From the NCBI RefSeq assembly GCF_900095885.1, contig NZ_LT615367.1, positions 1,364,001 through 1,428,000 on the forward strand: DNA of 64,000 nt, given 5' to 3'. Shown in pieces: positions 55,121 to 63,994 of this stretch. The notes beneath the pieces were generated by a model. It made no database searches and was not told the DNA's origin. It was given only the letters and a program-made list of their open reading frames with translations. The position numbers and the translations under genes were made by a program. The DNA comes from Dickeya aquatica (GTDB lineage Bacteria; Pseudomonadota; Gammaproteobacteria; Enterobacterales; Enterobacteriaceae). Each line of letters starts with the position of its first letter. The first letter of the stretch is position 1.

Positions 55121-56017
55121 ATGACGTCTATGAATAAGCGTATTCCGCCGTTTAATGCCTTGCATGCCTTTGTGGTGACGGCGCGGCACCTTAATTTTAC
55201 CCGCGCGGCACAAGAGCTGTTTGTCACCCAAGGCGCGGTGAGTCGCCAGATTGCCTCGCTGGAGGCGTGGCTTGGTTGTGCCTTGTTCGAGCGCCACGCC
55301 CGCGGCCTGCGCCTGACTGCGCAGGGCAACCAGTTGCTACCGACGTTACGCGACATTTTCGAGCAACTTTCGCGGGTGACGGATCAGGTACGTGAAGGCC
55401 GCGTTATTCGTATGAAAGCGCCAACCTGTGCTATGCGCTGGCTGGTGCCGCACCTGATGCAACTGGAACAGCAACATCCAGACCGGCATGTTGCCTTGAC
55501 CACCACCACCGATCACGGTGTGGATTTTCGTCATGAAGATTTTGATGTGGCGGTGGTGTTTGCCGCTGCGGGGGCTCCCGCACAGCATGATGGCAAGCTC
55601 TTTGACGAGGTGCTCTCACCGGTGATAGCGCCCCATCTGTTACCCGCCGGGCAAACGACGCTGACGCTATCAGAACTGGCGTCATTAACATTGTTGCACC
55701 CCACGCACGATCAGCGAGACTGGGCGCTATGGCTGAACGCTCAGGGCGCGCGCGAGCAGGTAATACGCCGCCATCAGCATTTTGATACCATGGATTTGGC
55801 TATTAGCGCCGCGATTCAAGGGTTTGGCGTCGCAATAGCCGATGTGACGTTGGTGGCGGAAGATGTTCGCCGCCAGCGGCTGGTGAGGCCTTTTGGCCAG
55901 ACGGCCATAACCGGGGCGGCTTATTATCTGGTACACCGCCCGGCGGCGACAACCGCGCCAGTTTTGACGGCGTTTATCGACGCGTTTTTACGCGACCTTG
56001 CGCTTTCTCAGGGGTGA
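55121..56017 (+). CDS. LysR-family regulator, GcvA-like
   Basis: 298 residues from 55121 (or 295 from the ATG at 55130, where MNKRIPPFNALHAF matches GcvA better); no strong ribosome site decides. The helix-turn-helix reads FTRAAQELFVTQGAVSRQIASL near residue 27 (cut here: AAQELFVTQGAVSRQIASLE). The effector domain follows (about 95-290). GcvA-like proteins form a broad group that often control neighbouring, divergent amino acid genes. The aminotransferase and binding protein lie divergently upstream. The 3' end overlaps the S66 peptidase gene by 10 bases, tail to tail. Confidence 0.88.
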   Translation: MTSMNKRIPPFNALHAFVVTARHLNFTRAAQELFVTQGAVSRQIASLEAWLGCALFERHARGLRLTAQGNQLLPTLRDIFEQLSRVTDQVREGRVIRMKAPTCAMRWLVPHLMQLEQQHPDRHVALTTTTDHGVDFRHEDFDVAVVFAAAGAPAQHDGKLFDEVLSPVIAPHLLPAGQTTLTLSELASLTLLHPTHDQRDWALWLNAQGAREQVIRRHQHFDTMDLAISAAIQGFGVAIADVTLVAEDVRRQRLVRPFGQTAITGAAYYLVHRPAATTAPVLTAFIDAFLRDLALSQG

Positions 56018-57024
56018 GCCAACCAAGGCGAATCCAGCGTCAGGCGTTGATTATCAAAATCGACTGTTACCGTGATACCTAATGGCAGCGTGAGCATCGG
56101 ATGGGTATGGCAGCAGTCAAAATCAGCCAGTACCGGTAACGGCTCGCCATTGAGTACCTCTCGCAGCACCGTGAGGGGCGAGCGCCCGCTGCCTTTATCA
56201 TCGAACAGTTCGTGCTTGCCCAACACCACGGCTGCCACCCGCTCAAACACACCGCAGAGTTTCAGATGGGCAAATGAGCGCTCTACCGTGGCAATATCTT
56301 TCAGGCTGTCTTCCAGCAGCAGAATATCGCCCGGCTGGATGTCGGGCATAAAGGGGCTGCCCCAGATCCCGGCCATGGTGTTGAGGTTGCCACCGATAAG
56401 CCGCCCCTGATAAACCCCGGTGCCATCAAAGTGCCAGTGGTTAGGCTGCGTCTGTTTGGCGCGGGATTGTTGGTTCCACTCAAGCCGTTCATCGCTCCAG
56501 CGAGCGGGCATTCGGTAGCTATAACCCTGGTGTGCTGTACTTGTCTGTGCCGCGAAACTGGCGAAGGTTTCCTCAACCAGTGGCGGAAATTCGCCAAACG
56601 AGGCCACCAGCGCCGGGCCGTAAAATGTTACCAGCCCGGTCTGGCTATGAATACCCAGCAGTAGGGCGGTGACATCGGAGTAGCCGATGATGATTTTCGG
56701 GTCGCGGCGCAATGCCTCATAATCCAGATAAGGCAGCAGGGCATTACTGTTATTGCCGCCAATGGTGGACATAATGCAGCGGATATCAGGGTTACGGATC
56801 AGTGCGTTGAGTTCATCAGCGCGTTCGGTAATACTGCCAGAGCGGTAATAGTCATGTTTGCCGGTCAGCGATCCGGCATGCAGCCGGTAGCCTTTTGCGT
56901 GAAGAAATGTGCGCGCACGTTCAAAACGCGTGGGGGCGAAATGGGTGGCAGGGGCCGAAGGTGAAAAAAAACCGATGGTGTCGCCCTTATCTAACGGTGG
57001 TGGAAGCAGTCGGGGATGGGACAT
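56008..57024 (-). CDS. S66-family serine peptidase, MccF-like
   Basis: 338 residues. Family marks: DTIGFFSPSAPA near residue 15, the nucleophile elbow in GYSDVTALLLG near 115, and the acid and histidine of the Ser-Glu-His triad in LLLEDSLKDI near 235 and CCHTHPMLTLPLG near 302. The group includes LD-carboxypeptidases that trim murein peptides and MccF, which gives immunity to microcin C by cutting the bond between nucleotide and peptide. Overall layout and the YSYRMPARWSDERLEW region look more like MccF. There is no signal peptide, so it is cytoplasmic. No microcin genes are seen nearby. Confidence 0.85.
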   Translation of the reverse strand: MSHPRLLPPPLDKGDTIGFFSPSAPATHFAPTRFERARTFLHAKGYRLHAGSLTGKHDYYRSGSITERADELNALIRNPDIRCIMSTIGGNNSNALLPYLDYEALRRDPKIIIGYSDVTALLLGIHSQTGLVTFYGPALVASFGEFPPLVEETFASFAAQTSTAHQGYSYRMPARWSDERLEWNQQSRAKQTQPNHWHFDGTGVYQGRLIGGNLNTMAGIWGSPFMPDIQPGDILLLEDSLKDIATVERSFAHLKLCGVFERVAAVVLGKHELFDDKGSGRSPLTVLREVLNGEPLPVLADFDCCHTHPMLTLPLGITVTVDFDNQRLTLDSPWLAHP

Positions 57025-57142
57025 GGCGAGGACTCCAGATAGCGTATAAGCGTCATTTGTTAATATGATGACAAAATTAAAAATATTTTCTTATACATTT
57101 TTATAAATCACTCCTGCGATATCTCCTGGTAACGTTTCATCG

Positions 57143-57181
57143 TTCATAAGGGAAACTTAACCTATAGTTTCTCCTTATGAA
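57143..57181. promoter_or_regulatory. Long imperfect dyad in the gap between the S66 peptidase and chemoreceptor genes
   Basis: TTCATAAGG-GAAAC (57143-57156) and GTTTC-T-CCTTATGAA (57167-57181) are inverted repeats with a 10-base centre and one extra base. It sits in the 359-base divergent gap 57025-57383, about 120 bases from the peptidase start and 200 from the chemoreceptor start. It may be an operator or an RNA hairpin. I see no gene and no confident sigma-28 promoter in this gap. Confidence 0.45.
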
Positions 57182-57383
57182 ACGGCGTTCCATTCTATTT
57201 TATGCGCGTTACAGCGAGATTGCCTAAACTTCTTCACCGCGAGGCTTTTCTATATAGTTCCTGAGGTTTTTACATGAACCTTTCCGTTCGAGCGTGATAT
57301 GCGCTCAAAGTGTGCATTATGAGCGAGCTGTTTGGGTGAGATAGAACAACAGAACGCGCCATTCATAACAGGATATTACAATA

Positions 57384-58985
57384 ATGAAAATTTCGACTCG
57401 GTTATGGACTTTTACCGGAATGCTGTCGCTTGGCATTCTTATCATGGGGGCTATCGGTATGTTTACTGCCGAAAAGGCCAACCAGTCACTGAAAACCGTT
57501 TATGAAGATCGCACGGTAGTGTTATCGCAACTGGAACAACTCGAATGGCTGGTACAGCGCAACCGGGTGTTGGTGATGGACATGCTGCTATTGCCAAACG
57601 CAGATAACAAACAACACCGTATTGAAGAACTCACCAGAAATCAAAATCAGATTGATGTGGTATGGAAAGCCTATCGCTCCACCTACCTGACGCCAGAAGA
57701 AAAGGCACTGGGTGACCAGTTCGCTGAGAATTTGCAGCATTATCATCAGGATGGTATTCAGCCAACCAATGCGGCCATTCTGGCCGGACAAACAGACCAG
57801 GCGATGCGGCTTTATGATGAAAAAGTCAGCGCAATGGAGCAGAAAGGACACAAACTGCTCAACCAACTGGTGAAACTGCAAGTGGATGTGGCACAGCAGG
57901 AATACACCGATTCAGTGCAACGCTATGTTTGGCTCAGAGGATTGGCGATTAGCGCGGTGATCCTCGGCATTATTGGCGCAATTATTTTTGGCTGGATGAT
58001 GGTGCGCGGTATTGTACGTAGCCTGCTACAGGCGCAGGCCGCCGCAGAGGCGGTGGCCGAGGGTGACCTGACCTACCCGATTCACATTCGTGGCCGGGAT
58101 GAAATTACCGTGGTACTCAATGCGCTGTTACACATGCAGCAGAGTTTGAGCCGCATTGTGACGCAGGTGCGTCATGGGGCTGAATCTGTCGGTCTGGCCA
58201 GCAGTGAAATCGCGCAAGGGAACCATGATTTATCCTCCCGCACCGAATCACAGGCCAGTGCGCTTGAGCAGACGGCTGCCTCGATGGAACAACTGGCCGC
58301 GACGGTAAAACAGAATGCGGATAACGCCCGTCAAGCTAACCAACTGGCCCAAACTGCCAGTCAGGTCGCCGAGCAGGGTGGCACGGTGGTGACTCGCGTG
58401 GTCGATACCATGCGTGAGATTAATGACAGCGCCCAGCGCATTGCCGATATTATCGGCGTGATTGATAGCATCGCGTTTCAAACCAATATTCTGGCGTTAA
58501 ACGCCGCCGTTGAAGCCGCGCGTGCAGGTGAACAGGGGCGTGGGTTCTCGGTGGTAGCCGGTGAAGTGCGGGCGCTGGCACAACGCAGCGCCGAATCGGC
58601 CCGTGAGATTAAGACGCTTATCTCAACCAGCGTTGAGCGTATTGAAACTGGCAGCACGCTGGCGGATAACGCGGGTCATACCATGCAGCAGGTGGTGGAT
58701 AGTATTCGTAATGTGACGGATATCATGGGCGAAATCAGTTCGGCAAGCAGCGAGCAGAGTACGGGCGTATCGCAGGTGGGTGAAGCGGTAGTCAGTATGG
58801 AGCGCAGCACCCAGCAGAATGCTTCGCTGGTAGAAGAAATGGCGGCCGCGGCTGGCAGCCTGAGTGGTCAGGCGGCGGAACTGGTTCAGGCCGTTGGCGT
58901 ATTCCGTCTTGATAATGACAGGCCCGGCATGACGCCGGGCTCGGAACATCAGGTATCAACACTGCGGCTTGGCTATGGCGAGTGA
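57384..58985 (+). CDS. Methyl-accepting chemotaxis protein
   Basis: 533 residues. A first membrane helix (about 10-30) and a second (about 190-213) enclose a periplasmic four-helix-bundle domain of about 155 residues. HAMP (about 215-268) and the signalling domain follow, with [20 protein letters not shown] and the tip [20 protein letters not shown] near residue 365. The C-terminus (LRLGYGE) has no xWxxF pentapeptide, in contrast to the receptor at 32476-34158. Ligand unknown. It is convergent with ggt, with the two stop codons adjacent. Confidence 0.93.
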   Translation: MKISTRLWTFTGMLSLGILIMGAIGMFTAEKANQSLKTVYEDRTVVLSQLEQLEWLVQRNRVLVMDMLLLPNADNKQHRIEELTRNQNQIDVVWKAYRSTYLTPEEKALGDQFAENLQHYHQDGIQPTNAAILAGQTDQAMRLYDEKVSAMEQKGHKLLNQLVKLQVDVAQQEYTDSVQRYVWLRGLAISAVILGIIGAIIFGWMMVRGIVRSLLQAQAAAEAVAEGDLTYPIHIRGRDEITVVLNALLHMQQSLSRIVTQVRHGAESVGLASSEIAQGNHDLSSRTESQASALEQTAASMEQLAATVKQNADNARQANQLAQTASQVAEQGGTVVTRVVDTMREINDSAQRIADIIGVIDSIAFQTNILALNAAVEAARAGEQGRGFSVVAGEVRALAQRSAESAREIKTLISTSVERIETGSTLADNAGHTMQQVVDSIRNVTDIMGEISSASSEQSTGVSQVGEAVVSMERSTQQNASLVEEMAAAAGSLSGQAAELVQAVGVFRLDNDRPGMTPGSEHQVSTLRLGYGE

Positions 58986-60749
58986 TCAGTAGCCGATAGC
59001 TGCACCGGCAGGGCGACGTGAATCATTGGCACCGTACAGATACCCTTCACGCACTTTGCCGGACACCGCTGAATCGTTGCCGGAGTTGGCGGGGATAACC
59101 CCCTCCATGCCCGGCAACCCCACCATGATGAGTTCGGTTGCACCCCACGGGGTTTGTTCGACCATTTTATAGCCACGCTCTTTGAGTAGCGCCAGCGTAT
59201 CGGCTGAGAGCCCTCGTTGTTCGTAGTACACTTCATCCGGCAGCCACTGATGGTGGATGCGCGCGGCATCTACCGCTTCTTGCGGCAACATGCCGAAGTC
59301 GAGAATATTGAGCGCGCTTTGTAAGGTGATGCTGATGATGCGAGAGCCGCCCGGAGAGCCCAGCACCAGCAGTGTTTTACCGTCTTTCGTCACCAGCGAC
59401 GGGCTCATGGATGACAATGGACGTTTGCCCGGTGCGATGGCATTGCGCTCGCCCTGCACCAACCCATACAGGTTTTTCTCACCGACTTTTACCGTGAAAT
59501 CATCCATTTCGTCATTCAGGAAAAAGCCGGTGCCGGGTGCCATAACGACCGCCCCGAAGCGCCCGTTGACGGTATAGGTGGTGGAAACGGCATTGCCCTG
59601 ACTGTCAACAATCGAATAGTGGGTGGTTTCCGGTTTCTCATGCGGTTCCATACCCGGTTTCACCTGGTCAGACGGCGTGGCGTGGGTTGCATCAATTTTT
59701 TTACGGATTTCAGCCGCATACGCTTTGCTTAACAGGCGCTCGGTCGGGTTGTTGATAAACGCCGGATCGCCCAGGTACGTGTTTCTGTCCATATACGCAT
59801 GGCGCATGGCTTCGGTCATCACATGAATCGCCTGCGCTGAATTAAATCCCATGCTTTTTAGGTCATAGCCTTCAAGAATGTTGAGGGTTTCGCACAAGGT
59901 AATGCCACCTGAGCTCGGCGGCGGGGCGGAAATAAACTGATAGCCGCGATAGTTGCAGGTGATAGGCTGGCTTTCGGTGACACGGTAGCTGGCAAAATCG
60001 GCTGCCGTCAAAATCCCGCCACCTTTTTTAGCTGCTTCTTCGATGCGCTGAGGCAGACTACCCTGGTAGAACGCCTGCGGGCCGTTGTCTGAAATGGCCT
60101 GCAATGTTGCAGCCAGGTCGGTTTGCACCAATTTGTCGCCCGGTTGCAGTGCAGAGCCATCCGCTCGCAAAAAGATGCTGGCGGCCTGCGGGTCTTGTTT
60201 AAAGCGTTTGACGGTGGTGTCGAGAATGTCGGTGTCGCCACGCGTGAGCACAAATCCTTCGCGCGCGAGAGTGATTGCCGGGGCCATTACCTGAGCGCGG
60301 GTCAGCTTACCGTATTTCTCGCGTGCAGTTTCCAGCCCCAGTACGGTGCCGGGCACACCGGCAGCCAGATAACCGTACAGGCTGGCGTCTTTTTTGACTT
60401 TGCCATCCGCATCCAGATACATCGTAGCAGAGGCTGCCGCCGGTGCAGTTTCACGGAAATTGATAAACGTATCCTTGCCGTCAGCCAGGTGGATGGTCAT
60501 GAAACCGCCGCCGCCGATATTGCCGCAGCAGGGGTTCACCACCGCCTGGGCGTACCCGACCGCAACGGCGGCATCAATCGCGTTACCGCCCATTTTGAGT
60601 ATCTCGATACCCGTCTGTGAGGCCAGATACTGCGATGTGGCCACCATGCCGTTTTTCGCCTCGACGGCGGGAGCGGAGACCGCATGAACGGCTCCACTCA
60701 CCAGCAATGCGCTCACACTTAACGGCAGTAGCCATGTTCCTGCTGTCAT
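58986..60749 (-). CDS. ggt: Periplasmic gamma-glutamyltransferase
   Basis: 587 residues from the ATG at 60749 (E. coli 580); the extension to 60842 is rejected because the signal peptide starts at MTAGTWLLPLSVSALLVSGA, cleaved near VHA. The proenzyme cuts itself before the catalytic threonine in KPETTHYSIVDSQGNAVSTT near residue 390, giving large and small chains. Other family marks are GGNAIDAAVAVGYAQ, CCGNIGGGGFM and LGSPGGSRI. It cleaves the gamma-glutamyl bond of glutathione and transfers or hydrolyses the glutamyl group, supplying amino acids. GGGGG precedes the start. Monocistronic as far as can be seen. Confidence 0.95.
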   Translation of the reverse strand: MTAGTWLLPLSVSALLVSGAVHAVSAPAVEAKNGMVATSQYLASQTGIEILKMGGNAIDAAVAVGYAQAVVNPCCGNIGGGGFMTIHLADGKDTFINFRETAPAAASATMYLDADGKVKKDASLYGYLAAGVPGTVLGLETAREKYGKLTRAQVMAPAITLAREGFVLTRGDTDILDTTVKRFKQDPQAASIFLRADGSALQPGDKLVQTDLAATLQAISDNGPQAFYQGSLPQRIEEAAKKGGGILTAADFASYRVTESQPITCNYRGYQFISAPPPSSGGITLCETLNILEGYDLKSMGFNSAQAIHVMTEAMRHAYMDRNTYLGDPAFINNPTERLLSKAYAAEIRKKIDATHATPSDQVKPGMEPHEKPETTHYSIVDSQGNAVSTTYTVNGRFGAVVMAPGTGFFLNDEMDDFTVKVGEKNLYGLVQGERNAIAPGKRPLSSMSPSLVTKDGKTLLVLGSPGGSRIISITLQSALNILDFGMLPQEAVDAARIHHQWLPDEVYYEQRGLSADTLALLKERGYKMVEQTPWGATELIMVGLPGMEGVIPANSGNDSAVSGKVREGYLYGANDSRRPAGAAIGY

Positions 60750-60927
60750 AACCCCCCCTTGTCGTTTATAGAATGTGTTGTGTATGAAATTATTGATGTT
60801 TGTACCCGATAGCAGGCTATATGCCAGCATGTTGTGTGCCACTTTTGTATAACATAAACAGGATGGTGTCAGGGCGATGTTATCAACTTCTTGAGGCCAG
60901 ACCCGAGTTTGGCACTGATATGCGGCG

Positions 60928-62181
60928 TTAGTGTTGAGTCAGGTGGCGGTGATAGGCATCGTGCACGACAGCGACAATTTGCGCGTTAACGTGCGTTGCT
61001 TCAGGAAACTGCTGACGAATACGATGGCAATTTTTTACGATGTCAGGGTCGTTGAGCAGACTATCCAATGTGGTGTGCAGGCGATTCATTTCGTGCGCGG
61101 CTAACCAGGCACCGCATCCGATGGCCGCGACTCGCCGGGCGTTATCGAACTGGTCAAACGCACTGGGAATAATCAACTGTGGCAAGCCGGCGGCAAAAGC
61201 CTGAGCGGTAGTGCCTATCCCGCCGTGGTGAATAATGGCGCGAAAGCGTGATAAATATCTATGCAGGTTGATGTGGGGAAAAACACGCACACCGTCATCA
61301 TCGGCCGGTGTTTTAAGCGTCTGGTCAATTATCAGGCATTGATAGCCGCGTGCACGAACCTGCCTGATTAACGCAGTAACCCGTGTTGGTTGGGTGTGCA
61401 GAGCCCAACTGGGCATAAAAATAATCGTGGGCTTGCGTTCAATAAATGCATCCAGCGGGCTATCTTCATCCTCTGCGCCATCCAGTAAATTAAACCGCGC
61501 AAAGCCGACTTGCCGAATATGTGCCGGCCAGTCAGGTTGCGGACTGGCAAACCATTCAGGAAACAGGCACAACAGTGCGGCATCGGTTCGATGTGTCCAG
61601 CGGGTTAACAGGCATTCCACCTGTGCCAGCCCGTACTGATGTCGTAGCCGATTAAAGGAAGGGGCAAGCGGGCTATCAAGCACATATCTCTCAATAAGGG
61701 AAAGGCACGCACGACGAAGTGGCAAGGGCAGAAAACGCACCCAGTGTAACTGCTTATGGTGTGGTGGATCATAACGGGACACAAATGTTGAAGGGGTGAC
61801 CCGTACAGGAATGACACAGCAGCCATGCGTTTCACCGAGCATTTTGGCGCTGAAAGACCACAGCGAGGTAAGAATAATGGATGCGCTATCGACCCTCGGA
61901 GCCAGTGCGGCATACGCGGCGTGCTGTTGTGCATTCATGAATTCGGCCATTTGACTAAACGCCGATTGCTGCTGCCACAATTGCGGAGAATTCACCGCGT
62001 GCAGATAATCCTCTATCGTACCGGCGGCGATAAAATCGAGCCCCCGTGCGTTGGCTGTCTGCTCAAAATAGGGGTTAGTACAAAGAGAAACCTCATGCCC
62101 CTCCCTTTTTAGCACTTCGCCTATCGCGATAAATGGATAGACATCCCCGGCGGAGCCCAGTGTAGATAGAAATATTTTCAT
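60928..62181 (-). CDS. Family GT1 glycosyltransferase, UGT/RhlB-like
   Basis: 417 residues from the ATG at 62181, which has AGGAGGG upstream; the frame from 62223 is rejected. The N-terminal motif MKIFLSTLGSAGDVYPFIAI and the C-terminal nucleotide-sugar motif IIHHGGIGTTAQAFAAGLPQ with DQFDNARRV near residue 345-360 are hallmarks of the GT-B fold enzymes that glycosylate lipids, antibiotics or carotenoids. The sequence lacks a signal peptide, so it acts in the cytoplasm. Neither donor nor acceptor can be named, and no biosynthetic partner lies in the window. The gene appears monocistronic. Confidence 0.9.
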   Translation of the reverse strand: MKIFLSTLGSAGDVYPFIAIGEVLKREGHEVSLCTNPYFEQTANARGLDFIAAGTIEDYLHAVNSPQLWQQQSAFSQMAEFMNAQQHAAYAALAPRVDSASIILTSLWSFSAKMLGETHGCCVIPVRVTPSTFVSRYDPPHHKQLHWVRFLPLPLRRACLSLIERYVLDSPLAPSFNRLRHQYGLAQVECLLTRWTHRTDAALLCLFPEWFASPQPDWPAHIRQVGFARFNLLDGAEDEDSPLDAFIERKPTIIFMPSWALHTQPTRVTALIRQVRARGYQCLIIDQTLKTPADDDGVRVFPHINLHRYLSRFRAIIHHGGIGTTAQAFAAGLPQLIIPSAFDQFDNARRVAAIGCGAWLAAHEMNRLHTTLDSLLNDPDIVKNCHRIRQQFPEATHVNAQIVAVVHDAYHRHLTQH

Positions 62182-62586
62182 CAGTCCCTCCTTGGTCGTG
62201 GAAATAAAGATGGTATCCCTCATCTTTATTGTTATTTCGAATAGCTCAAGGCGCAGCAGGTCTTTTAAAAAACGGGTGAGAGGATGTGTTATCTGAGGTT
62301 TTTAATTAATTGTTGTTTTGCTGAGTATAGGTTGAGGCTCGGTTATTTGTATAGAGGTATATTTTTAAATATGGCTTAGGCGCTAAAATAATTAATTGCA
62401 GATTACTTCTATTTCTTGAGAATATTATTTCTCCGGTTTTATTTTTTAACAGGTAATTTCGTATGATAAAAATTTATTCTGGTGGTTGTTATTTTTGTTA
62501 CTGATCGGAATAAAGTCGCTGAATGAGATAATCCGTTGTGATACACCGTTGCCCGGAAAGACAACGGTGCATGATGGACATGGGTT
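62182..62586. other. AT-rich gap between the glycosyltransferase and the lysis cassette
   Basis: About 405 bases with no gene I can support. Bases 62224-62470 are strongly AT-rich, unlike the genes on either side. The region probably holds the glycosyltransferase promoter and may mark the edge of a phage-derived segment. Confidence 0.5.
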
Positions 62587-62928
62587 TCAGGTGCGTGTTT
62601 TTCCTTGTGGTAGTGGTGAGGAGCCCGGTGTTGACGGCGTTGCCGTGATGATATGTGTGCCGGTAGCACCAGAGTCAATGCGGTTTTGACAGGCGATGAT
62701 GATATCGACCTGTTCTGCACATATCGCCAGGGCCGCTTCGGTTTCATCCAGTTGGTTGCCGAGATCACCGTTGGTTTGCAGGTTGGACGCCGGAAAGCGG
62801 CAAGGGGTTATTCTCGGACATCCATTCACGGTAAGCGCGAGCGCCGGAGAAGGCGGGGCGCTGGTGCAACCGGATAATGTCATCAGGCAAAGCAGTATCA
62901 GCCCAGCGTTTAAGTGCATCATTTTCAC
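62587..62928 (-). CDS. Outer-membrane spanin lipoprotein, Rz1/LysC-like
   Basis: 113 residues. A lipoprotein signal with lipobox LSGC (Cys near residue 20) is followed by TSAPPSPALALTVNGC and a region with TNGDLGNQLDETEAALA. The start lies inside the Rz gene in another frame, and the frame extends 178 bases past the Rz stop, as in P2-type LysB/LysC pairs. With Rz it bridges inner and outer membranes at the end of phage lysis. Assignment is by nested position plus the LysC-like pattern. Confidence 0.78.
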   Translation of the reverse strand: MKMMHLNAGLILLCLMTLSGCTSAPPSPALALTVNGCPRITPCRFPASNLQTNGDLGNQLDETEAALAICAEQVDIIIACQNRIDSGATGTHIITATPSTPGSSPLPQGKTRT

Positions 62929-63205
62929 GTTGTAGTCTCGCTATGTATTTTTGTCGTTCAGACAGCGCCGCCTGGGTGTCAGCGGTTATCTCTTGCAATC
63001 TCGCCTGTTCGAGATTGTTGCGCGCGGCCTGTTCGGCAAGCGTGGTTAACTGATGTGCACGCTCCTCCAGTGCCGTACCCTGTAGTTTTAGCGTTTGAGC
63101 CTGTTGTTCGTTGAGCTGCCGGGCATGGTACAGCCGCCAGGACTGTACCCCCGTGGCAATACTCAACAGCACCATCAAGGCAATGAAGAGCATGCCGCTT
63201 TTCAT
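62765..63205 (-). CDS. Inner-membrane spanin, Rz/LysB-like
   Basis: 146 residues. An N-terminal membrane anchor (MKSGMLFIALMVLLSIATG) is followed by a long coiled coil rich in Gln, Glu, Ala and Leu (about 28-100), then a polar tail. This is the standard Rz layout. Its start codon overlaps the endolysin stop (ATGA), and the Rz1-like gene is nested in its 3' part. Confidence 0.82.
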   Translation of the reverse strand: MKSGMLFIALMVLLSIATGVQSWRLYHARQLNEQQAQTLKLQGTALEERAHQLTTLAEQAARNNLEQARLQEITADTQAALSERQKYIARLQRENDALKRWADTALPDDIIRLHQRPAFSGARAYREWMSENNPLPLSGVQPANQR

Positions 63206-63699
63206 GACAGCCTCCCGCCTGCCTGTTGGTAAACGGCCAGCAGGCGTTCACTGCGATGCTCACGCTGGCCATAGCCAGCACCAGGCAAAGAGGCCCAGAT
63301 ATTGTTGCAACGGGCAATCGCATCCGAAATACGGCCCTGGATAATGTCATCGAGCGCGCGGCGCTCACGAATGAGCTGAATGGCCAGTAAGTCCTGCGAT
63401 GCGGGGCTAAAGTCAGGCAAACGCAACAATTGTTTGTAGGTTGGCCAGTAACGATAGAGTTGCTGGTAACGGCCAGAGGCGGTTGAGCGCTGTCCCTGCT
63501 GATTGAACACTTTACCGGGCCGCCCACTGGCAAACGGGTGGTCATGGTAGTCGGTGAAAATTTCAGCTTTACCATCGATACCCGTCACAATCACGTCATA
63601 GCCATGATTGCGGGTGAGCGGGTGATTGGCGGTGCCTTCAGAGAAAGCCAGCATATCGAGAAAGGCACTCAGGTTTGAGCTCTCAGCGGGCATCATCAT
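63202..63699 (-). CDS. Phage lambda R-type endolysin (lytic transglycosylase)
   Basis: 165 residues. The sequence follows lambda R: FLDMLAFSEGTANH with the catalytic Glu near residue 21, TRNHGYDVIVTG, FTDYHDHPFASGRPGKV, GRYQQLYRYW and CNNIWASLPGAGYGQ near 135. It cuts glycan strands of murein without water, forming anhydro ends. There is no signal peptide, so release depends on the holin. Three consecutive ATG codons open the frame (63699 is the first) behind AGGAG. It overlaps the holin gene by 17 bases. Confidence 0.92.
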   Translation of the reverse strand: MMMPAESSNLSAFLDMLAFSEGTANHPLTRNHGYDVIVTGIDGKAEIFTDYHDHPFASGRPGKVFNQQGQRSTASGRYQQLYRYWPTYKQLLRLPDFSPASQDLLAIQLIRERRALDDIIQGRISDAIARCNNIWASLPGAGYGQREHRSERLLAVYQQAGGRLS

Positions 63700-63994
63700 G
63701 TTGCTCCTGTTGACGTCGTTTCCCTAATTGCCGTATACGCCGCTGAATCAGCAGTTCAATGGTTTGATAACCGGCGATGCCTAATGCTGCGCCAATGCCG
63801 TTAATCGCCACCGGGGATAAGTCAGGGAATTGCACCAGGGCGATGCCGGCCATCATCGAGACAAAGCCACCCAGCATGACTCTGCCAATAAACAGGCGTA
63901 GCGTGACGGGCTCGCTGCTTGCGAGGACTTTGCCGACGGCAATCAGGGTGCCGATGATAAATAGCGATACAATGCTTTTGTCTGTTTCGTTCAT
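63683..63994 (-). CDS. Putative phage holin
   Basis: 103 residues with three hydrophobic segments (about 8-25, 33-55 and 65-82) and a highly charged C-terminus (RRIRQLGKRRQQEQHDDAR), the common holin build. It lies directly upstream of, and overlaps, the endolysin gene. Holins make the membrane hole that lets the endolysin reach murein. The start is only 6 bases from the window edge, so what precedes it is unknown. Confidence 0.8.
   Translation of the reverse strand: MNETDKSIVSLFIIGTLIAVGKVLASSEPVTLRLFIGRVMLGGFVSMMAGIALVQFPDLSPVAINGIGAALGIAGYQTIELLIQRRIRQLGKRRQQEQHDDAR

Noticed and set aside
54955..55137. 60-residue frame before the LysR gene
   Set aside because: No ribosome site, no recognisable features, and it overlaps the LysR start.
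57184..57383. Sigma-28 (flagellar) promoter before the chemoreceptor gene
   Set aside because: A TAAA-like element is present near 57225, but the GCCGATAA half is not convincing.
62653..62935. Plus-strand frames within the lysis cassette
   Set aside because: They lie opposite the nested Rz/Rz1 genes, which explain the lack of stops there.
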